Assembly (NCBI RefSeq): GCF_012641365.1
Contig: NZ_JABAIM010000001.1
Location: 496,001-560,000 of the forward strand
DNA length: 64,000 bases
Direction of reading: 5' to 3'
Origin: Leeia aquatica
GTDB lineage: Bacteria > Pseudomonadota > Gammaproteobacteria > Burkholderiales > Leeiaceae
Positions 26,729-38,586 of this stretch are shown piece after piece. Under the pieces are notes generated by a model that ran no database searches, was not told where the DNA came from, and was given only the letters and a program-made list of their open reading frames with translations. Numbering within the stretch: the first letter of the stretch is position 1; each line of letters starts with the position of its first letter. Both the position numbers and the translations under genes were made by a program.

Positions 26729-27097
26729 TTACTGGCAACGCACCAAGGCAAACCATTCGGAGTCATGCGGCTTGTCTACATTGGAAATCCACAGCAGAGA
26801 CTTGCCGTCGTGCGACAAAAACAAGGTCTGCATCTCCTCTCGTACTCTGCCACCACCTGACAGTTTCATCCTCACCCGATACTGCACAGGACTCAGCATG
26901 GTGAGCGACTGCATCTCAGCACGACCATTGCCCATCTGCAGGCTGTGTCGTTGCAGGGTCAGCACATTGTTGGGCTGCTTGCAGTCTGCCACCGTCACCG
27001 CCCACTTACCCTCAAAAACCGGGGGCAGCGATTCTACCTCTCCCGCTGCACAGGTCATAACCAGCAGGCCCGCCACCCATCCAAGGTTTAAGCGCAT
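26729..27097 (-). CDS. Secreted hypothetical protein, paralogue B
   Basis: 122 aa with signal peptide (MRLNLGWVAGLLVMTCAAG). The mature domain matches paralogue A (FEGKWAVTVADCK, RMKLSGGGRVREEMQTLFLSHDGKSLLWISNVDKPHDSEWFALVRCQ). The cysteine at the signal end (VMTC) is a poor lipobox, so a lipoprotein is doubtful. Both genes run minus-strand with a 98-bp gap. Lower GC than the surroundings. Function unknown. Confidence 0.7.
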   Translation of the reverse strand: MRLNLGWVAGLLVMTCAAGEVESLPPVFEGKWAVTVADCKQPNNVLTLQRHSLQMGNGRAEMQSLTMLSPVQYRVRMKLSGGGRVREEMQTLFLSHDGKSLLWISNVDKPHDSEWFALVRCQ

Positions 27098-27189
27098 TTA
27101 AATGTGATGTCCTTCATCATGTCATCAGCATTGACCAATACTCAACCAGACAGGTTCCCCACAGCATACAATGACGGTTTTGACGCCCG

Positions 27190-27936
27190 ATGTGTGACTT
27201 GGAAACACTGGACATCCTGTATCAGGACGACGCCCTGATCGCCGTACACAAACCGGCTGGCCTCCTGGTCCACCGCAGCGAGCTGGATCGCCACGAAACC
27301 CGGTTTGCCGTGCAGATACTGCGTGACCAGGTGGGCCATCACGTCTACCCGGTACACCGGCTGGACAAAGGCACCTCCGGCCTGCTGCTGTTTGCCCGCT
27401 CCGCTGAAGCATGCAAGCTGGCGGCCATTGCCTTTGAACACCGACAGGTGAAAAAGGGCTATCTGGCGGTGGTGCGAGGCTGGCCCACTGAAACCGGCGA
27501 GATCGACCATCCGCTGACCCGCCATGCTGATGCAGCAGCAGACGCCCTGCCCCAGCCCGCCCAAACCCGCTTTCACACCCTGCAGCGCATTGAGCTGCCG
27601 TGGCAGATCGACCGCTACCCGGTGAGCCGCTACGCGCTGCTGACACTGGAGCCGCTGACCGGGCGGCAGCACCAGCTACGTCGACACCTCAAGCACGTCA
27701 GCCACCCGATCATTGGCGACGCCACCTATGGCAAAGGGCAGCACAACCGGCGTTTTGCCGAGCACACCGGCGTCCACCGTCTGCTGCTCGCCAGCACCCG
27801 ACTCGCACTACCCCACCCGCTCACTGGACAGTGGCTGGAACTGCACTGCCCGCTGGAAGCCAATTTCCGTCAGGTGCTGGACACCCTCGGCTGGCCAGAA
27901 CCCGCCGCGCCGCCCCTGTCAGACCAGCGCGGGTGA
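27190..27936 (+). CDS. truC: tRNA pseudouridine synthase C (TruC-like RluA family)
   Basis: Pseudouridine synthase of the RluA family, 248 aa with no S4 domain. The catalytic Asp lies in VHRLDKGTSGLLLFAR (about 57-71); other family motifs are GRQHQLRRHLKHVSHPIIGDATYGKG and HRLLLASTRLALPHP. Length and the tight N-terminus (LDILYQDDALIAVHKPAGLLVHRSELD) fit TruC, which modifies U65 of tRNAs, though some RluA-like enzymes are similar. A tRNA-Arg gene follows. Confidence 0.88.
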   Translation: MCDLETLDILYQDDALIAVHKPAGLLVHRSELDRHETRFAVQILRDQVGHHVYPVHRLDKGTSGLLLFARSAEACKLAAIAFEHRQVKKGYLAVVRGWPTETGEIDHPLTRHADAAADALPQPAQTRFHTLQRIELPWQIDRYPVSRYALLTLEPLTGRQHQLRRHLKHVSHPIIGDATYGKGQHNRRFAEHTGVHRLLLASTRLALPHPLTGQWLELHCPLEANFRQVLDTLGWPEPAAPPLSDQRG

Positions 27937-27961
27937 CGTCCGGCCGCAAGCCGTGTACAAT
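27933..27961 (+). promoter_or_regulatory. Promoter of tRNA-Arg(CCT)
   Basis: GTGACG (27933-27938) and TACAAT (27956-27961) with a 17-bp spacer, 13 bp before the tRNA; the -35 overlaps the truC stop. Confidence 0.75.
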
Positions 27962-27974
27962 CCGCGCCCGGAGT

Positions 27975-28049
27975 GTCTGCGTAGTTCAATGGATAGAACG
28001 GGGTCCTCCTAAGACTCAAATACAGGTTCGATTCCTGTCGCGGACACCA
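27975..28049 (+). tRNA. tRNA-Arg (CCT)
   Basis: Complete cloverleaf with encoded CCA. Anticodon CCT at 28008-28010 reads AGG. The acceptor GTCTGCG pairs with CGCGGAC, and the T arm is ACAGG-TTCGATT-CCTGT. Confidence 0.96.
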
Positions 28050-28056
28050 CACCCCT

Positions 28057-28743
28057 TCAGCCCCCAAACACCTTGCGCAAGATCTTGCTGGCCTGCCCGA
28101 CCGGGTCGCGGCGGATGGCTTTTTCCTCTTCGGCAATCATGTAGTACAGGCCGTCCATGGCCTTGTGTGTCACGTACTGGTCGAGGTTGGCTTCCTGTTC
28201 GCTCAGCAGGCCCAGTTTGGCGGCTTGACCAGCGTAGGCATTGTATTTGTCCGCCAGCTTGAGCCGTCCGGTCGCCTTGCTGACGATCGGCAGAAAGCGG
28301 CCAGCCAGGGCATCGCTGGTGGTACGGCGGAAGTAGTCGGTGGCGGCAGTCTCGCCGCCGGTGAGGATGCCTTTGGCGTCCTGCCAGCTCATGTTGCGAA
28401 TCGCCCCCACCAGAATCGGCTTGGCTTCCTTGACGGCACTTTCAGCCGCCCGGTTCAGGGTGAGTTTCAGTTCGTCGGCCTGCTTGCTCAGCCCCATGCT
28501 GTTCAACAGTTTCTCTGCTTTGCGCAGGGTGTCGGGCAGCGGAATACGCACCGTGTCGTTTCCCCAGAAGCCATCCAGTGCCCCCAGCCGCCCCACGGCT
28601 GCCGCGGCCCCTTTATTCAAGGCCTCCTGCAGGCCGGACACTGCTTCGCGGTCGGTCAGGCGCGAGACATCCAGCGCCAGCGCCGGTACGGCAGCCCCCA
28701 GCGCCAGCAGCAGGCTTACCGGCATGATCCAGCGTTTCATCAT
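28057..28743 (-). CDS. DUF4197 exported protein
   Basis: 228 aa with signal peptide (WIMPVSLLLALGAAVPALA) followed by a DUF4197 domain: SGLQEALNKGAAAAVGRLG, IRNMSWQDAKGILTGGETAATDYFRRTT, LDQYVTHKAMDGLYYMIAEEEKAIRRDPV. Predicted periplasmic and helical; function unknown. Converges on tRNA-Arg(CCT) with an 8-bp gap. The start may be the second Met (28740). Confidence 0.88.
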   Translation of the reverse strand: MMKRWIMPVSLLLALGAAVPALALDVSRLTDREAVSGLQEALNKGAAAAVGRLGALDGFWGNDTVRIPLPDTLRKAEKLLNSMGLSKQADELKLTLNRAAESAVKEAKPILVGAIRNMSWQDAKGILTGGETAATDYFRRTTSDALAGRFLPIVSKATGRLKLADKYNAYAGQAAKLGLLSEQEANLDQYVTHKAMDGLYYMIAEEEKAIRRDPVGQASKILRKVFGG

Positions 28744-28757
28744 CGCTCTTCTCCAGC

Positions 28758-28779
28758 AAAAACGGCCCTTGCGGGCCGT
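28758..28779 (-). terminator. Terminator after acetoacetyl-CoA synthetase
   Basis: Read on the minus strand: ACGGCCC-GCAA-GGGCCGT followed by TTTTT, 10 bp past the synthetase stop and just upstream of the DUF4197 gene. Confidence 0.85.
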
Positions 28780-28788
28780 AGGTGATCT

Positions 28789-30753
<1,965 letters not shown>

Positions 30754-30984
30754 CGGGGGAGGCTCCTTCATGCAGAGACGGCGGGCTTGGCGCGCATGGC
30801 GCTTGTGTTCAGTCACTTCTGACTGGAGGCGGTCTGTGCCGCTTGACCGCCATTCTAGCCCACTCGCCCGCAAAGATGGAAAAAGCTGTCTTCACACGCC
30901 CTGCAGTACCCCGTGGCTTCTGCTATGCTTCACTGGCAATGAACATGTTTTCCTTTCGCCCACAACGGTGAGACCAAGCCTGCA

Positions 30985-33774
30985 ATGAAAGTCAAATTTC
31001 GGCTTACCCTGCGCGCTGCGCTGATCCTGACTGTGGTACTCGCCTTGCTGATTCCCGCCGTGGGTAGCGGTTACTATGCGGTCAACAAGCGCCAGACCGA
31101 GCTGTACGATGCCTTTTCCAGTGACCGCAAGCGTCTCGCACAGATTCTGACGCTGGGCATGCAGGAGCCGGTGTGGAACCTGAGCCAGGAATCGGCACGC
31201 CCAATCGTGGATGCCATCGCCAGTGACAAGCGCATTGCCAGCATCAATGTCACTGCCGAAAACATGGGGACTTTCCTGTCGCTGTACCGGCTGGAAAATG
31301 CCAACGGCAAGGATTTTGCCGAGGTGCAGCCCATTGTCCGCAAGGGTACGGTGATTGGCACCGTCAAGATCGTGATGTATGACGGCCCCTTGCAGGAACA
31401 GCTCGCGCTGTACCGCACCACCTTTTTCTATACCCTGGTGGGTCAGCTGTTGCTGAGCATGGGGTTGATCCTGCTGTTGATCCAGCGCCGTCTGCTGCTG
31501 CCGTTGCGCAAATTGCTGTCCGAATCCGCCGATCTGGCCCACAAGCGCCTGGACAGCCCCTTCCAGTGGGAGCGTACCGACGAGCTGGGCAACCTGGGAC
31601 AATCGCTGGAGAGCACACGGGTTGCCCTGAAAAGCCTCTTTCTGGAACTGGAAGACAAGAATCACCGGCTGGAAGAGGACTTGCTGGCACGCAACCGTTC
31701 AGCCCAAGCACTGGCGATCAGCGAAGAACGCTACCGCTCGCTGATTGAGAATGCGCCGGAAGCCATTGTGGTGATCGACGTCGATACCGGGCTGTTTGCC
31801 GATGTCAACCCGCGCGCCTGCGAGCTGTACGGGCAAAACCGCGAGCGCCTGCTCAGCATGGCATTGGCCTCACCGCAGCTGTCGCCGGAATTCCAGCCGG
31901 ACCGCCAGCGCTCGGATGAAAAGAGCACCCGCCTGCTGGAAGCCACCTTTGCCGGACAGCCGCAAGTCTTCCAGTGGATGCACGTGACCAGCCGCCATGG
32001 CGAGGTGTTTGTGGAAGTGCGCCTGTCGCGCATGCCCTCACTCTCCGGCAAATATGTGCGCGGCACGGTGGTGGACATCACCCAGCGCAAGCTGGCAGAA
32101 GACCGCCTGCGTCTGGCCTCGCAGGCCATCACCCAGAGCCGTGACGGCATTGTGATTCTGGACAAGGATTTCCGCATTGTCTCGGCCAACCCCGCCTTCT
32201 GCCAGATGCTCTCCTCCACCGAGAGTGAATTGCTGGGGCAAGTGGCGCCGATGTTGCGCAGCAAGGACCAGAACCAGAGCCTGATGGACTCCATCCGTCA
32301 CCATCTGGCCTCCCACCCCTATTGGGAAAGTGAAATCTGGACTCGCAAGCAGAGTGGTGAGATGTTCCTGCAGCTGGTCACCATTACCCCGATCCGCTTT
32401 GACGATGGCAGCATCAAGAATTTCGTCTGCATCACCTCGGACATCACCGAGCAGAAGCAGCATGCCGACCACATCTGGCATCTGGCGCATCACGACACCG
32501 TCACCGGCCTGCCCAACCGCAACCTGCTGCAGGACCGGCTGATGCAATCCATCCTGCAGGCCGAGCGCAGCAACAAGAAGAGCGCGCTGCTGTTCATCGA
32601 CCTGGACCGTTTCAAGAACATTAACGACACCCTGGGCCACAGCTTTGGTGACCGCTTGCTCAAGCATGTGGCGGACCGGCTGATCGGCTGTGTGCGGCAT
32701 GCCGATACCGTGGCACGCATCGGCGGCGACGAGTTCGTGATCGTGGTGTCCAACATGAACGACGCGATGGATGCCAGCAGCACGGCGCAAAAGATCATGG
32801 AGGCGCTGACCAGCACCTTCGTCATCGACAATATGGACCTGCACATCACCCCGTCCATTGGCATCTCCATCTGCCCGGATGATGGTGTCACCGTCGATAG
32901 CCTGATGCGCAATGCCGACACCGCCATGTACCACGCCAAGGACAATGGCCGGAACAACTATCAGTTCTTCAAGCAGAGCATGAACACGGTCGCCACCGAG
33001 CGGCTGGACATGGAGCGTCAGCTGCGTACCGCCATCAAACTCAAGCAGTTCGAGCTGCACTACCAGCCGCAGGTCGACTTGCAGTCTGGCGCACTGGTGG
33101 GCATGGAGGCCCTGATTCGCTGGCGCCACCCGGAGAAGGGTCTGGTATCCCCGCTACGCTTCATCCCGATTGCCGAAGAAACCGGACTGATCGTGCCGAT
33201 TGGCGAGTGGGTGCTGAAAGAAGCGTGCCGCCAGAGCAAAGTGTGGCAAGACATGGGCTTGCGCAAGACACCGGTGGCCGTCAACCTCTCCGCCCGCCAG
33301 TTCCTCAAAGGCAGCCTGGTCGATACCGTGCAGCAAGCGCTGGACGAAAGCGGCCTGGAGGCGGAATTCCTGGAGCTGGAAATCACCGAATCACTGCTGA
33401 TGTACGAGGTGGAAGACACCATTCAGTTGCTGACCCGGCTCAACGATCTGGGCGTGTCGCTGGCGATTGACGACTTCGGCACCGGCTACTCCAGCCTCAG
33501 CTATCTCAAGCGTTTCCCGATCGACCACCTCAAGGTGGACCGCTCCTTTGTGCGCGATGTGATCAATGACCCGGATGACGCCTCCATCACCTCCGCCATT
33601 GTGGCCATGGCCCACAACCTCAAGCTGAACGTGGTGGCCGAAGGGGTGGAAACCGAAGATCAGGCCCAGTTCCTGCGTGATCTCGGCTGCGAATACGCCC
33701 AAGGCTATCTGTACAGCATGCCACTGCATGCTGACGACATGACCGAGTTCATTCGGCAGCACAGCGAAGCCTGA
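30985..33774 (+). CDS. Membrane sensor PAS-PAS-GGDEF-EAL protein
   Basis: 929 aa c-di-GMP enzyme. TM1 about 11-33, periplasmic sensor about 34-140, TM2 about 148-168, then a HAMP-like linker and a coiled coil (about 170-245), PAS (about 250-370), a second PAS with PAC (about 375-495), GGDEF (about 505-660, [12 protein letters not shown] intact) and EAL (about 675-925, [33 protein letters not shown]). Both catalytic signatures are intact, so it could make and degrade c-di-GMP, with the balance set by its sensor. It could influence LapD at 53.9 kb, but this is inference. A terminator follows. Confidence 0.94.
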   Translation: MKVKFRLTLRAALILTVVLALLIPAVGSGYYAVNKRQTELYDAFSSDRKRLAQILTLGMQEPVWNLSQESARPIVDAIASDKRIASINVTAENMGTFLSLYRLENANGKDFAEVQPIVRKGTVIGTVKIVMYDGPLQEQLALYRTTFFYTLVGQLLLSMGLILLLIQRRLLLPLRKLLSESADLAHKRLDSPFQWERTDELGNLGQSLESTRVALKSLFLELEDKNHRLEEDLLARNRSAQALAISEERYRSLIENAPEAIVVIDVDTGLFADVNPRACELYGQNRERLLSMALASPQLSPEFQPDRQRSDEKSTRLLEATFAGQPQVFQWMHVTSRHGEVFVEVRLSRMPSLSGKYVRGTVVDITQRKLAEDRLRLASQAITQSRDGIVILDKDFRIVSANPAFCQMLSSTESELLGQVAPMLRSKDQNQSLMDSIRHHLASHPYWESEIWTRKQSGEMFLQLVTITPIRFDDGSIKNFVCITSDITEQKQHADHIWHLAHHDTVTGLPNRNLLQDRLMQSILQAERSNKKSALLFIDLDRFKNINDTLGHSFGDRLLKHVADRLIGCVRHADTVARIGGDEFVIVVSNMNDAMDASSTAQKIMEALTSTFVIDNMDLHITPSIGISICPDDGVTVDSLMRNADTAMYHAKDNGRNNYQFFKQSMNTVATERLDMERQLRTAIKLKQFELHYQPQVDLQSGALVGMEALIRWRHPEKGLVSPLRFIPIAEETGLIVPIGEWVLKEACRQSKVWQDMGLRKTPVAVNLSARQFLKGSLVDTVQQALDESGLEAEFLELEITESLLMYEVEDTIQLLTRLNDLGVSLAIDDFGTGYSSLSYLKRFPIDHLKVDRSFVRDVINDPDDASITSAIVAMAHNLKLNVVAEGVETEDQAQFLRDLGCEYAQGYLYSMPLHADDMTEFIRQHSEA

Positions 33775-33778
33775 GCAC

Positions 33779-33808
33779 GCCGTGGCCGATGCCACGGCTT
33801 GCCTTTTT
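33779..33808 (+). terminator. Terminator after the GGDEF-EAL gene
   Basis: GCCGTGGC-CGAT-GCCACGGC stem (33779-33798) then TTGCCTTTTT, 4 bp after the stop. Confidence 0.8.
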
Positions 33809-33853
33809 GCGGCAGCTTCGCCAAAGTAGCGGCTTTTGTTGCTTTGGTGTGCC

Positions 33854-36154
33854 ATGTTGCCCAGCCTGTACCAGCGTTTGTCGCAAGCCGTTGGCGTTTC
33901 CGCCGCCCAGATCCGCTCTGCCGTTGACTTGATGGATGAAGGCGCCACCGTGCCCTTCATCGCCCGCTACCGCAAGGAAGTAACCGGCGGCATGGATGAT
34001 GGCCAGCTGCGCCTGCTGGAAGAGCGGCTGCGCTATCTGCGCGAGCTGGATGAACGGCGCGACAGCATCATGGGTAGCATCCGCGAGCAAGGCAAGCTGA
34101 GCCCCGAGCTGGAGGCCGCCCTGCTGGCCGCCGATACCAAGCAGACGCTGGAAGACCTCTACCTGCCCTACAAGCAAAAGCGCCGCACCAAGGCGCAGAT
34201 TGCCCGCGAGGCCGGTCTGGGTGAGCTGGCACAGCGCCTGCTGGAGGAAGCCGACATTTCGCCTGAAGGGGCTGCCACCGCGTTCATCAACGCCGAGGCC
34301 GGCTTTGCCGATGTGAAGGCAGTGCTGGATGGTGCCCGCCATATCGTGATCGAGCAGATGTCCGAACAGGCGCCGCTGGTGGGCCGCCTGCGGCAACTGC
34401 TGTGGGACGAAGGCATCCTGTGCAGCAGCCGGGTGGAAGGCTCGGCAGACGCCGCCAGCAGCAAGTTCTCGGATTACTTTCAGTATCAGGAAGCGCTGCG
34501 TGCCATCCCTTCTCACCGCGCGCTGGCGCTATTTCGGGGGCGTAATGAATCGGTACTGCAACTCAGCCTGCTGCTGCCAGAGCAACTGGAAGGCGACAGC
34601 CGAGCCAGCCATCGCGGCGAGCAATACATCGCCCAGACCTTCGGGCTCAAGGATCTGGGTCGCCCGGCGGACAAATGGCGGATAGACACCGTACGGCTGG
34701 CCTGGCGCGCCAAGCTGGCACTGAGCATTGAGCTGGAGCTGATGCAGCAGTTGCGCGAGGCGGCAGAAACCGAGGCCATCCGTGTGTTTGCCGCCAACCT
34801 GCGCGACCTGCTGCTGGCCGCCCCGGCGGGCCCACGCGCCACCCTGGGGCTGGACCCCGGCCTGCGCACTGGTGTCAAGGTGGCGGTGGTCGATGCCACC
34901 GGCCAGCTGTGTGCTACGGAGACCATCTACCCGCACGCCCCGCGCAACGACTGGCAAGGCAGCCTGAAAACCCTGGCGCAGCTGGCCCGTGCCCATCAGG
35001 TGGAACTGATCGCCATTGGCAACGGCACCGCCAGCCGCGAAACTGACAAACTGGCTACTGAGTTGATCCAGCACTACCCGGAGCTGAAGCTGCAGAAGCT
35101 GGTGGTGTCCGAAGCCGGTGCGTCGGTGTACTCGGCGTCTGAGCGGGCCGCACAGGAATTCCCGCAGCTGGACGTCAGCCTGCGTGGCGCGGTGTCGATT
35201 GCCCGCCGCCTGCAAGACCCGCTGGCGGAGCTGGTCAAGATCGAACCGAAGGCCATCGGCGTGGGTCAGTATCAGCACGATGTCAACCAAACCCAGCTGG
35301 CCCGCTCGCTGGACGCGGTGGTGGAAGACTGCGTAAACGCGGTGGGGGTCGATGTGAACACCGCCTCGGCCGCCCTGCTCACCCGTGTCTCCGGCCTCAG
35401 CAGCACCCTGGCGCAAAACATCGTGCAATGGCGTGACCAGCACGGTGCGTTCCGCAACCGCCAGCAGCTGCTGGATGTACCACGGCTGGGCCCGAAAGCG
35501 TTTGAACAGGCCGCCGGCTTCTTGCGCGTCAACCAAGGGGATAATCCGCTGGACGCCTCCGCCGTTCACCCGGAAGCCTACCCGCTGGTGGAGCGCCTGC
35601 TGGCCCGACTGGCCAAGCCTATCAAGGCGGTGATGGGCGATACCCGCCTGCTGCGCGAGCTGGAGCCCGCCAGCCTGACCGACGCGCGCTTTGGTCTGCC
35701 CACGGTCAAAGACGTGCTGCAGGAGCTGGAAAAGCCAGGCCGTGACCCGCGCCCGGAATTCCGCACCGCCAGCTTTACCGAAGGGGTAGAAACGCTGAAG
35801 GACCTGCAGCCGGGCATGACGCTGGAAGGCGTCATCACCAACGTGACCAACTTCGGCGCCTTTGTCGACATTGGCGTGCATCAGGATGGGCTGGTCCACA
35901 TCTCGGCGCTGTCGAACAAGTTTGTGAAAGACCCGCGCGAGGTGGTGAAGGCCGGGCAAGTGGTTAAGGTCAAGGTACTTGAGGTGGATCTGCCGCGCCA
36001 GCGCATCGCGCTGACCATGCGCCTGGGCGACGAAGTCAAACCGGCGGCTGCGCCCGGTAATAGCCGCAGCCCAACCCCTGCCCGCAAGCCCGCCAGTGCA
36101 GCAGCCCCGGCCAATACCGCACTGGCCGACGCCTTTGCCCGTCTGAAGCGCTAA
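33854..36154 (+). CDS. tex: Tex-family transcription accessory protein (S1 RNA-binding)
   Basis: 766 aa nucleic-acid-binding protein. In order: a helical N-terminal domain ([18 protein letters not shown]-like segment at 20-40), a YqgF/RNaseH-like domain ([17 protein letters not shown], about 330), helix-hairpin-helix units ([27 protein letters not shown] and onward, about 500-570), and a C-terminal S1 domain ([31 protein letters not shown], about 655-725). The tail is Ala/Pro-rich and basic. ATG 33854 matches the [11 protein letters not shown] start; no clear Shine-Dalgarno. ung follows 2 bp downstream. Confidence 0.95.
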   Translation: MLPSLYQRLSQAVGVSAAQIRSAVDLMDEGATVPFIARYRKEVTGGMDDGQLRLLEERLRYLRELDERRDSIMGSIREQGKLSPELEAALLAADTKQTLEDLYLPYKQKRRTKAQIAREAGLGELAQRLLEEADISPEGAATAFINAEAGFADVKAVLDGARHIVIEQMSEQAPLVGRLRQLLWDEGILCSSRVEGSADAASSKFSDYFQYQEALRAIPSHRALALFRGRNESVLQLSLLLPEQLEGDSRASHRGEQYIAQTFGLKDLGRPADKWRIDTVRLAWRAKLALSIELELMQQLREAAETEAIRVFAANLRDLLLAAPAGPRATLGLDPGLRTGVKVAVVDATGQLCATETIYPHAPRNDWQGSLKTLAQLARAHQVELIAIGNGTASRETDKLATELIQHYPELKLQKLVVSEAGASVYSASERAAQEFPQLDVSLRGAVSIARRLQDPLAELVKIEPKAIGVGQYQHDVNQTQLARSLDAVVEDCVNAVGVDVNTASAALLTRVSGLSSTLAQNIVQWRDQHGAFRNRQQLLDVPRLGPKAFEQAAGFLRVNQGDNPLDASAVHPEAYPLVERLLARLAKPIKAVMGDTRLLRELEPASLTDARFGLPTVKDVLQELEKPGRDPRPEFRTASFTEGVETLKDLQPGMTLEGVITNVTNFGAFVDIGVHQDGLVHISALSNKFVKDPREVVKAGQVVKVKVLEVDLPRQRIALTMRLGDEVKPAAAPGNSRSPTPARKPASAAAPANTALADAFARLKR

Positions 36155-36156
36155 GC

Positions 36157-36864
36157 ATGAACCAGAGCAGCCTGTTTGATGCCCCCTTCCCGTCTGCGCT
36201 GAAAGATGGCCTGGCCAGCCTCTCGCCTGCCTGGCAGACCCTGTTGCAGCAGCCTGTGCTGGCCCCGGTCTGGCCCGCCCTGCAAGCCCGGCTGGACGCC
36301 GAGTTGCAAGCCGGTGCCACCATCTACCCGGCAGACCCGTGGTTTGCGCTACGCCTGCTGCAACCGGAGCAAGTACGGGTGGTCATCCTCGGCCAAGACC
36401 CCTACCACGGCCCCGGCCAAGCCCACGGGCTGGCTTTCTCGGTGCCGGAAGGGGTCAAGCCACCGCCCTCGCTGCGCAATATGTTCAAGGAAATCAGCCG
36501 CGATTTTGGTACCCCACCGCCCGCCAGCGGCAACCTGCAGCGCTGGGCCGCACAAGGGGTATTGCTGCTCAATACCGTGCTGACCGTGCGCCACGGCGAA
36601 GCCGCCAGCCATCGTGGCTGGGGCTGGGAAGCGGTGACCGATGCCCTGCTGCAGCAACTGGCCCAGCGTCAGCCTTGCGCCTTCCTGCTGTGGGGCAGTG
36701 ATGCCCAGCGCAAGCGCGAGCTGCTGCGCACCCCCAGCAGCCTGGTGCTGGAAGCCCCCCACCCCTCCCCGCTCTCCGCCCACCGCGGCTTTATCGGCTG
36801 CGGCCATTTCTCGCAGGTGAACCAATGGTTGCACGCGCAAGGCCTTCCCGCGATCGACTGGTAA
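36157..36864 (+). CDS. ung: Uracil-DNA glycosylase (family 1)
   Basis: 235 aa; removes uracil from DNA in base-excision repair. Water-activating motif GQDPYHGPGQAHGLAFS (about 78-94), LLLNTVLTVRHGEAASHRGWGW, and the DNA-minor-groove loop HPSPLSAHRGF with catalytic His. Starts 2 bp after tex, so it is probably expressed from the same mRNA. It coexists with the family-4 enzyme at 19.7-20.6 kb. Confidence 0.96.
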   Translation: MNQSSLFDAPFPSALKDGLASLSPAWQTLLQQPVLAPVWPALQARLDAELQAGATIYPADPWFALRLLQPEQVRVVILGQDPYHGPGQAHGLAFSVPEGVKPPPSLRNMFKEISRDFGTPPPASGNLQRWAAQGVLLLNTVLTVRHGEAASHRGWGWEAVTDALLQQLAQRQPCAFLLWGSDAQRKRELLRTPSSLVLEAPHPSPLSAHRGFIGCGHFSQVNQWLHAQGLPAIDW

Positions 36865-37026
36865 GCCCACCACCCCTTATATATCGCAAAAAGAAATATA
36901 AAAATTAATTAAAATAATTTAATAGAATAAAAAATTCACCATAAAATACGACTCAGTACTTTGACCACCCAGCCCGACCGGGGCTGGACTATGCAAGGTA
37001 ACCCTGTCACTTACAAGGAACGCATC

Positions 37027-37797
37027 ATGAAGTCCCGCCTGACCCGTATTGCCCTTGCTACTACCCTGCTGATTTCGGCGCCCGCCTTTGCCCAGGATGC
37101 GCTGGCCCAGATCAAGGCTGCTGGCGTGCTGAAAATCGGTACCGAAGGCACCTACGCCCCGTTCACCTACCATTTGCCGTCGGGCGAGCTGACCGGCTTT
37201 GACGTGGAAATCGCCCAGGCGGTTGCCAAGAAGCTGGGTGTGAAGGCGCAGTTTGTCGAGGGCAAGTGGGATGGCCTGATTGCGGGTCTGGACGTCAACC
37301 GCTACGACGTGGTGGTGAATGAAGTCACCATTACCGATGCCCGCAAGGCCAAGTACGACTTCTCGCAGCCCTACATCCTGTCCAAGCCGGTGCTGATCGT
37401 CGCCAGCAACAACAGCAGCATCAAGTCCTTTGCGGATCTGAAGGGCAAGAAGTCCGCCCACACCCTGAGCAGCAACTTTGCCAAGCAGGCACAGTCCTTT
37501 GGCGCGGAAGTGGTGGGCACCGATGGTTTTGAGCAATCCGTCGCCCTGGTGCTGACGGGCCGTGCCGACGCCACCATCAACGACAGCCTCTCCTTCCTCG
37601 ACTTCAAGAAGAAGAAGCCGGACGCACAGGTGAAAGTGGTGGCCACCAGCAAGGATGCAGAAGCCTCCGGCATCCTGCTGCGCAAGGGCAATCCGGAACT
37701 GCTGGCCGCCATCAACAAGGCGCTGGCTGAGCTGAAGCAGGATGGCAGCTACCTGAAGCTGTCGCAAAAGTACTTCGGCGAAGACGTATCGCAGTAA
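37027..37797 (+). CDS. Polar amino-acid ABC transporter, substrate-binding protein (cystine-type likely)
   Basis: 256 aa periplasmic binding protein with signal peptide (MKSRLTRIALATTLLISAPAFA, cut before QDALAQ). Family 3 solute-binding motifs: GVLKIGTEGTYAPFTYHL, GELTGFDVEIAQAVAKKLGV, KWDGLIAGLDVNRYDVVVNEVTITDARKAKYDFSQPY. The KWDGLIAGLDVNRYDVV..QVTIT-like stretch resembles cystine-binding FliY/TcyJ proteins; the specificity is tentative. AAGGA lies 6 nt before the ATG. The 162 bp upstream are very AT-rich (36880-36950), with TAAAAT at 36942-36947 as a possible -10. A strong hairpin separates it from the permease. Confidence 0.92.
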   Translation: MKSRLTRIALATTLLISAPAFAQDALAQIKAAGVLKIGTEGTYAPFTYHLPSGELTGFDVEIAQAVAKKLGVKAQFVEGKWDGLIAGLDVNRYDVVVNEVTITDARKAKYDFSQPYILSKPVLIVASNNSSIKSFADLKGKKSAHTLSSNFAKQAQSFGAEVVGTDGFEQSVALVLTGRADATINDSLSFLDFKKKKPDAQVKVVATSKDAEASGILLRKGNPELLAAINKALAELKQDGSYLKLSQKYFGEDVSQ

Positions 37798-37838
37798 GCC
37801 CCGCCCTGCGGCCCGGCGCAAGCGGGGCCGCACCCCTG

Positions 37839-37871
37839 ACAAGGCGTTCGGTTTGCGAACGCCTTGTGCTT
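37839..37871 (+). terminator. Intra-operon terminator / attenuator
   Basis: A perfect 12-bp stem, ACAAGGCGTTCG with CGAACGCCTTGT, loop GTTTG, then GC and TTTT. It lies between the binding-protein stop and the permease start and would let only part of the transcripts continue. Confidence 0.85.
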
Positions 37872-37911
37872 TTGTCAGACTGTGGGTCTGACCTTCGCTG
37901 CAGGATATGCC

Positions 37912-38586
37912 ATGCCACACTGGCTCAATATCATGGCCGACTCGTTCTGGCCACTCTTGCTGGCCGGGCTGAAGTTCACCGTGCCGCTCACCTTGCTAAC
38001 CTTTGTCAGCGGCATTGCGCTGGGCTTCGTCACCGCGCTGACCCGCCTCTACGCCCCGACCCCGCTGGTCTGGCTGGCGCGCTTTTATGTGTGGGTGATT
38101 CGCGGCACGCCAATGCTGGTTCAGCTGTTCATCATCTTCTATGGCCTGCCCAAGGTCGGTATCACGCTGGACGCCTGGCCTGCTGCGCTGATCGGCTTTA
38201 CGCTCAATGTGGGTGCCTACAGCTCGGAGATCATCCGTGCGGCCATCGGTGCGGTACCCAAAGGTCAATGGGAAGCCGCGCACGCACTGGGCATGACCCA
38301 CTGGCAGGCGCTGCGACGCTCCATCCTGCCGCAGGGCCTGCGCATTGCCGTACCGCCACTGGCCAACACCTTTATCGCCTTGCTGAAAGACACCGCACTG
38401 GCGTCTGTGGTCACCGTGCCGGAAATGTTCCAGCAAGCACAGCGCATTGTGGCGGAGAACTATGAGCCGCTGATCCTGTACGTGGAAGTGGCATTGATTT
38501 ATCTGGCTTTCAGCACGGTGCTGAGTGTGCTGCAGGACAAACTGGAGCGGCGGCTGAACCCGACACCGCAAGGAGCACGGGCATGA
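37912..38586 (+). CDS. Amino-acid ABC transporter permease
   Basis: 224 aa inner-membrane subunit with about five helices. HisM/GlnP-type motifs: YVWVIRGTPMLVQLFIIFYGLP, LNVGAYSSEIIRAAIGAVPKGQWEAAHALGM (EAA loop contacting the ATPase), and LLKDTALASVVTVPEM. AGGA 6 nt before ATG 37912 decides the start over an upstream frame. The stop overlaps the ATPase gene by 4 bp. Confidence 0.94.
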   Translation: MPHWLNIMADSFWPLLLAGLKFTVPLTLLTFVSGIALGFVTALTRLYAPTPLVWLARFYVWVIRGTPMLVQLFIIFYGLPKVGITLDAWPAALIGFTLNVGAYSSEIIRAAIGAVPKGQWEAAHALGMTHWQALRRSILPQGLRIAVPPLANTFIALLKDTALASVVTVPEMFQQAQRIVAENYEPLILYVEVALIYLAFSTVLSVLQDKLERRLNPTPQGARA

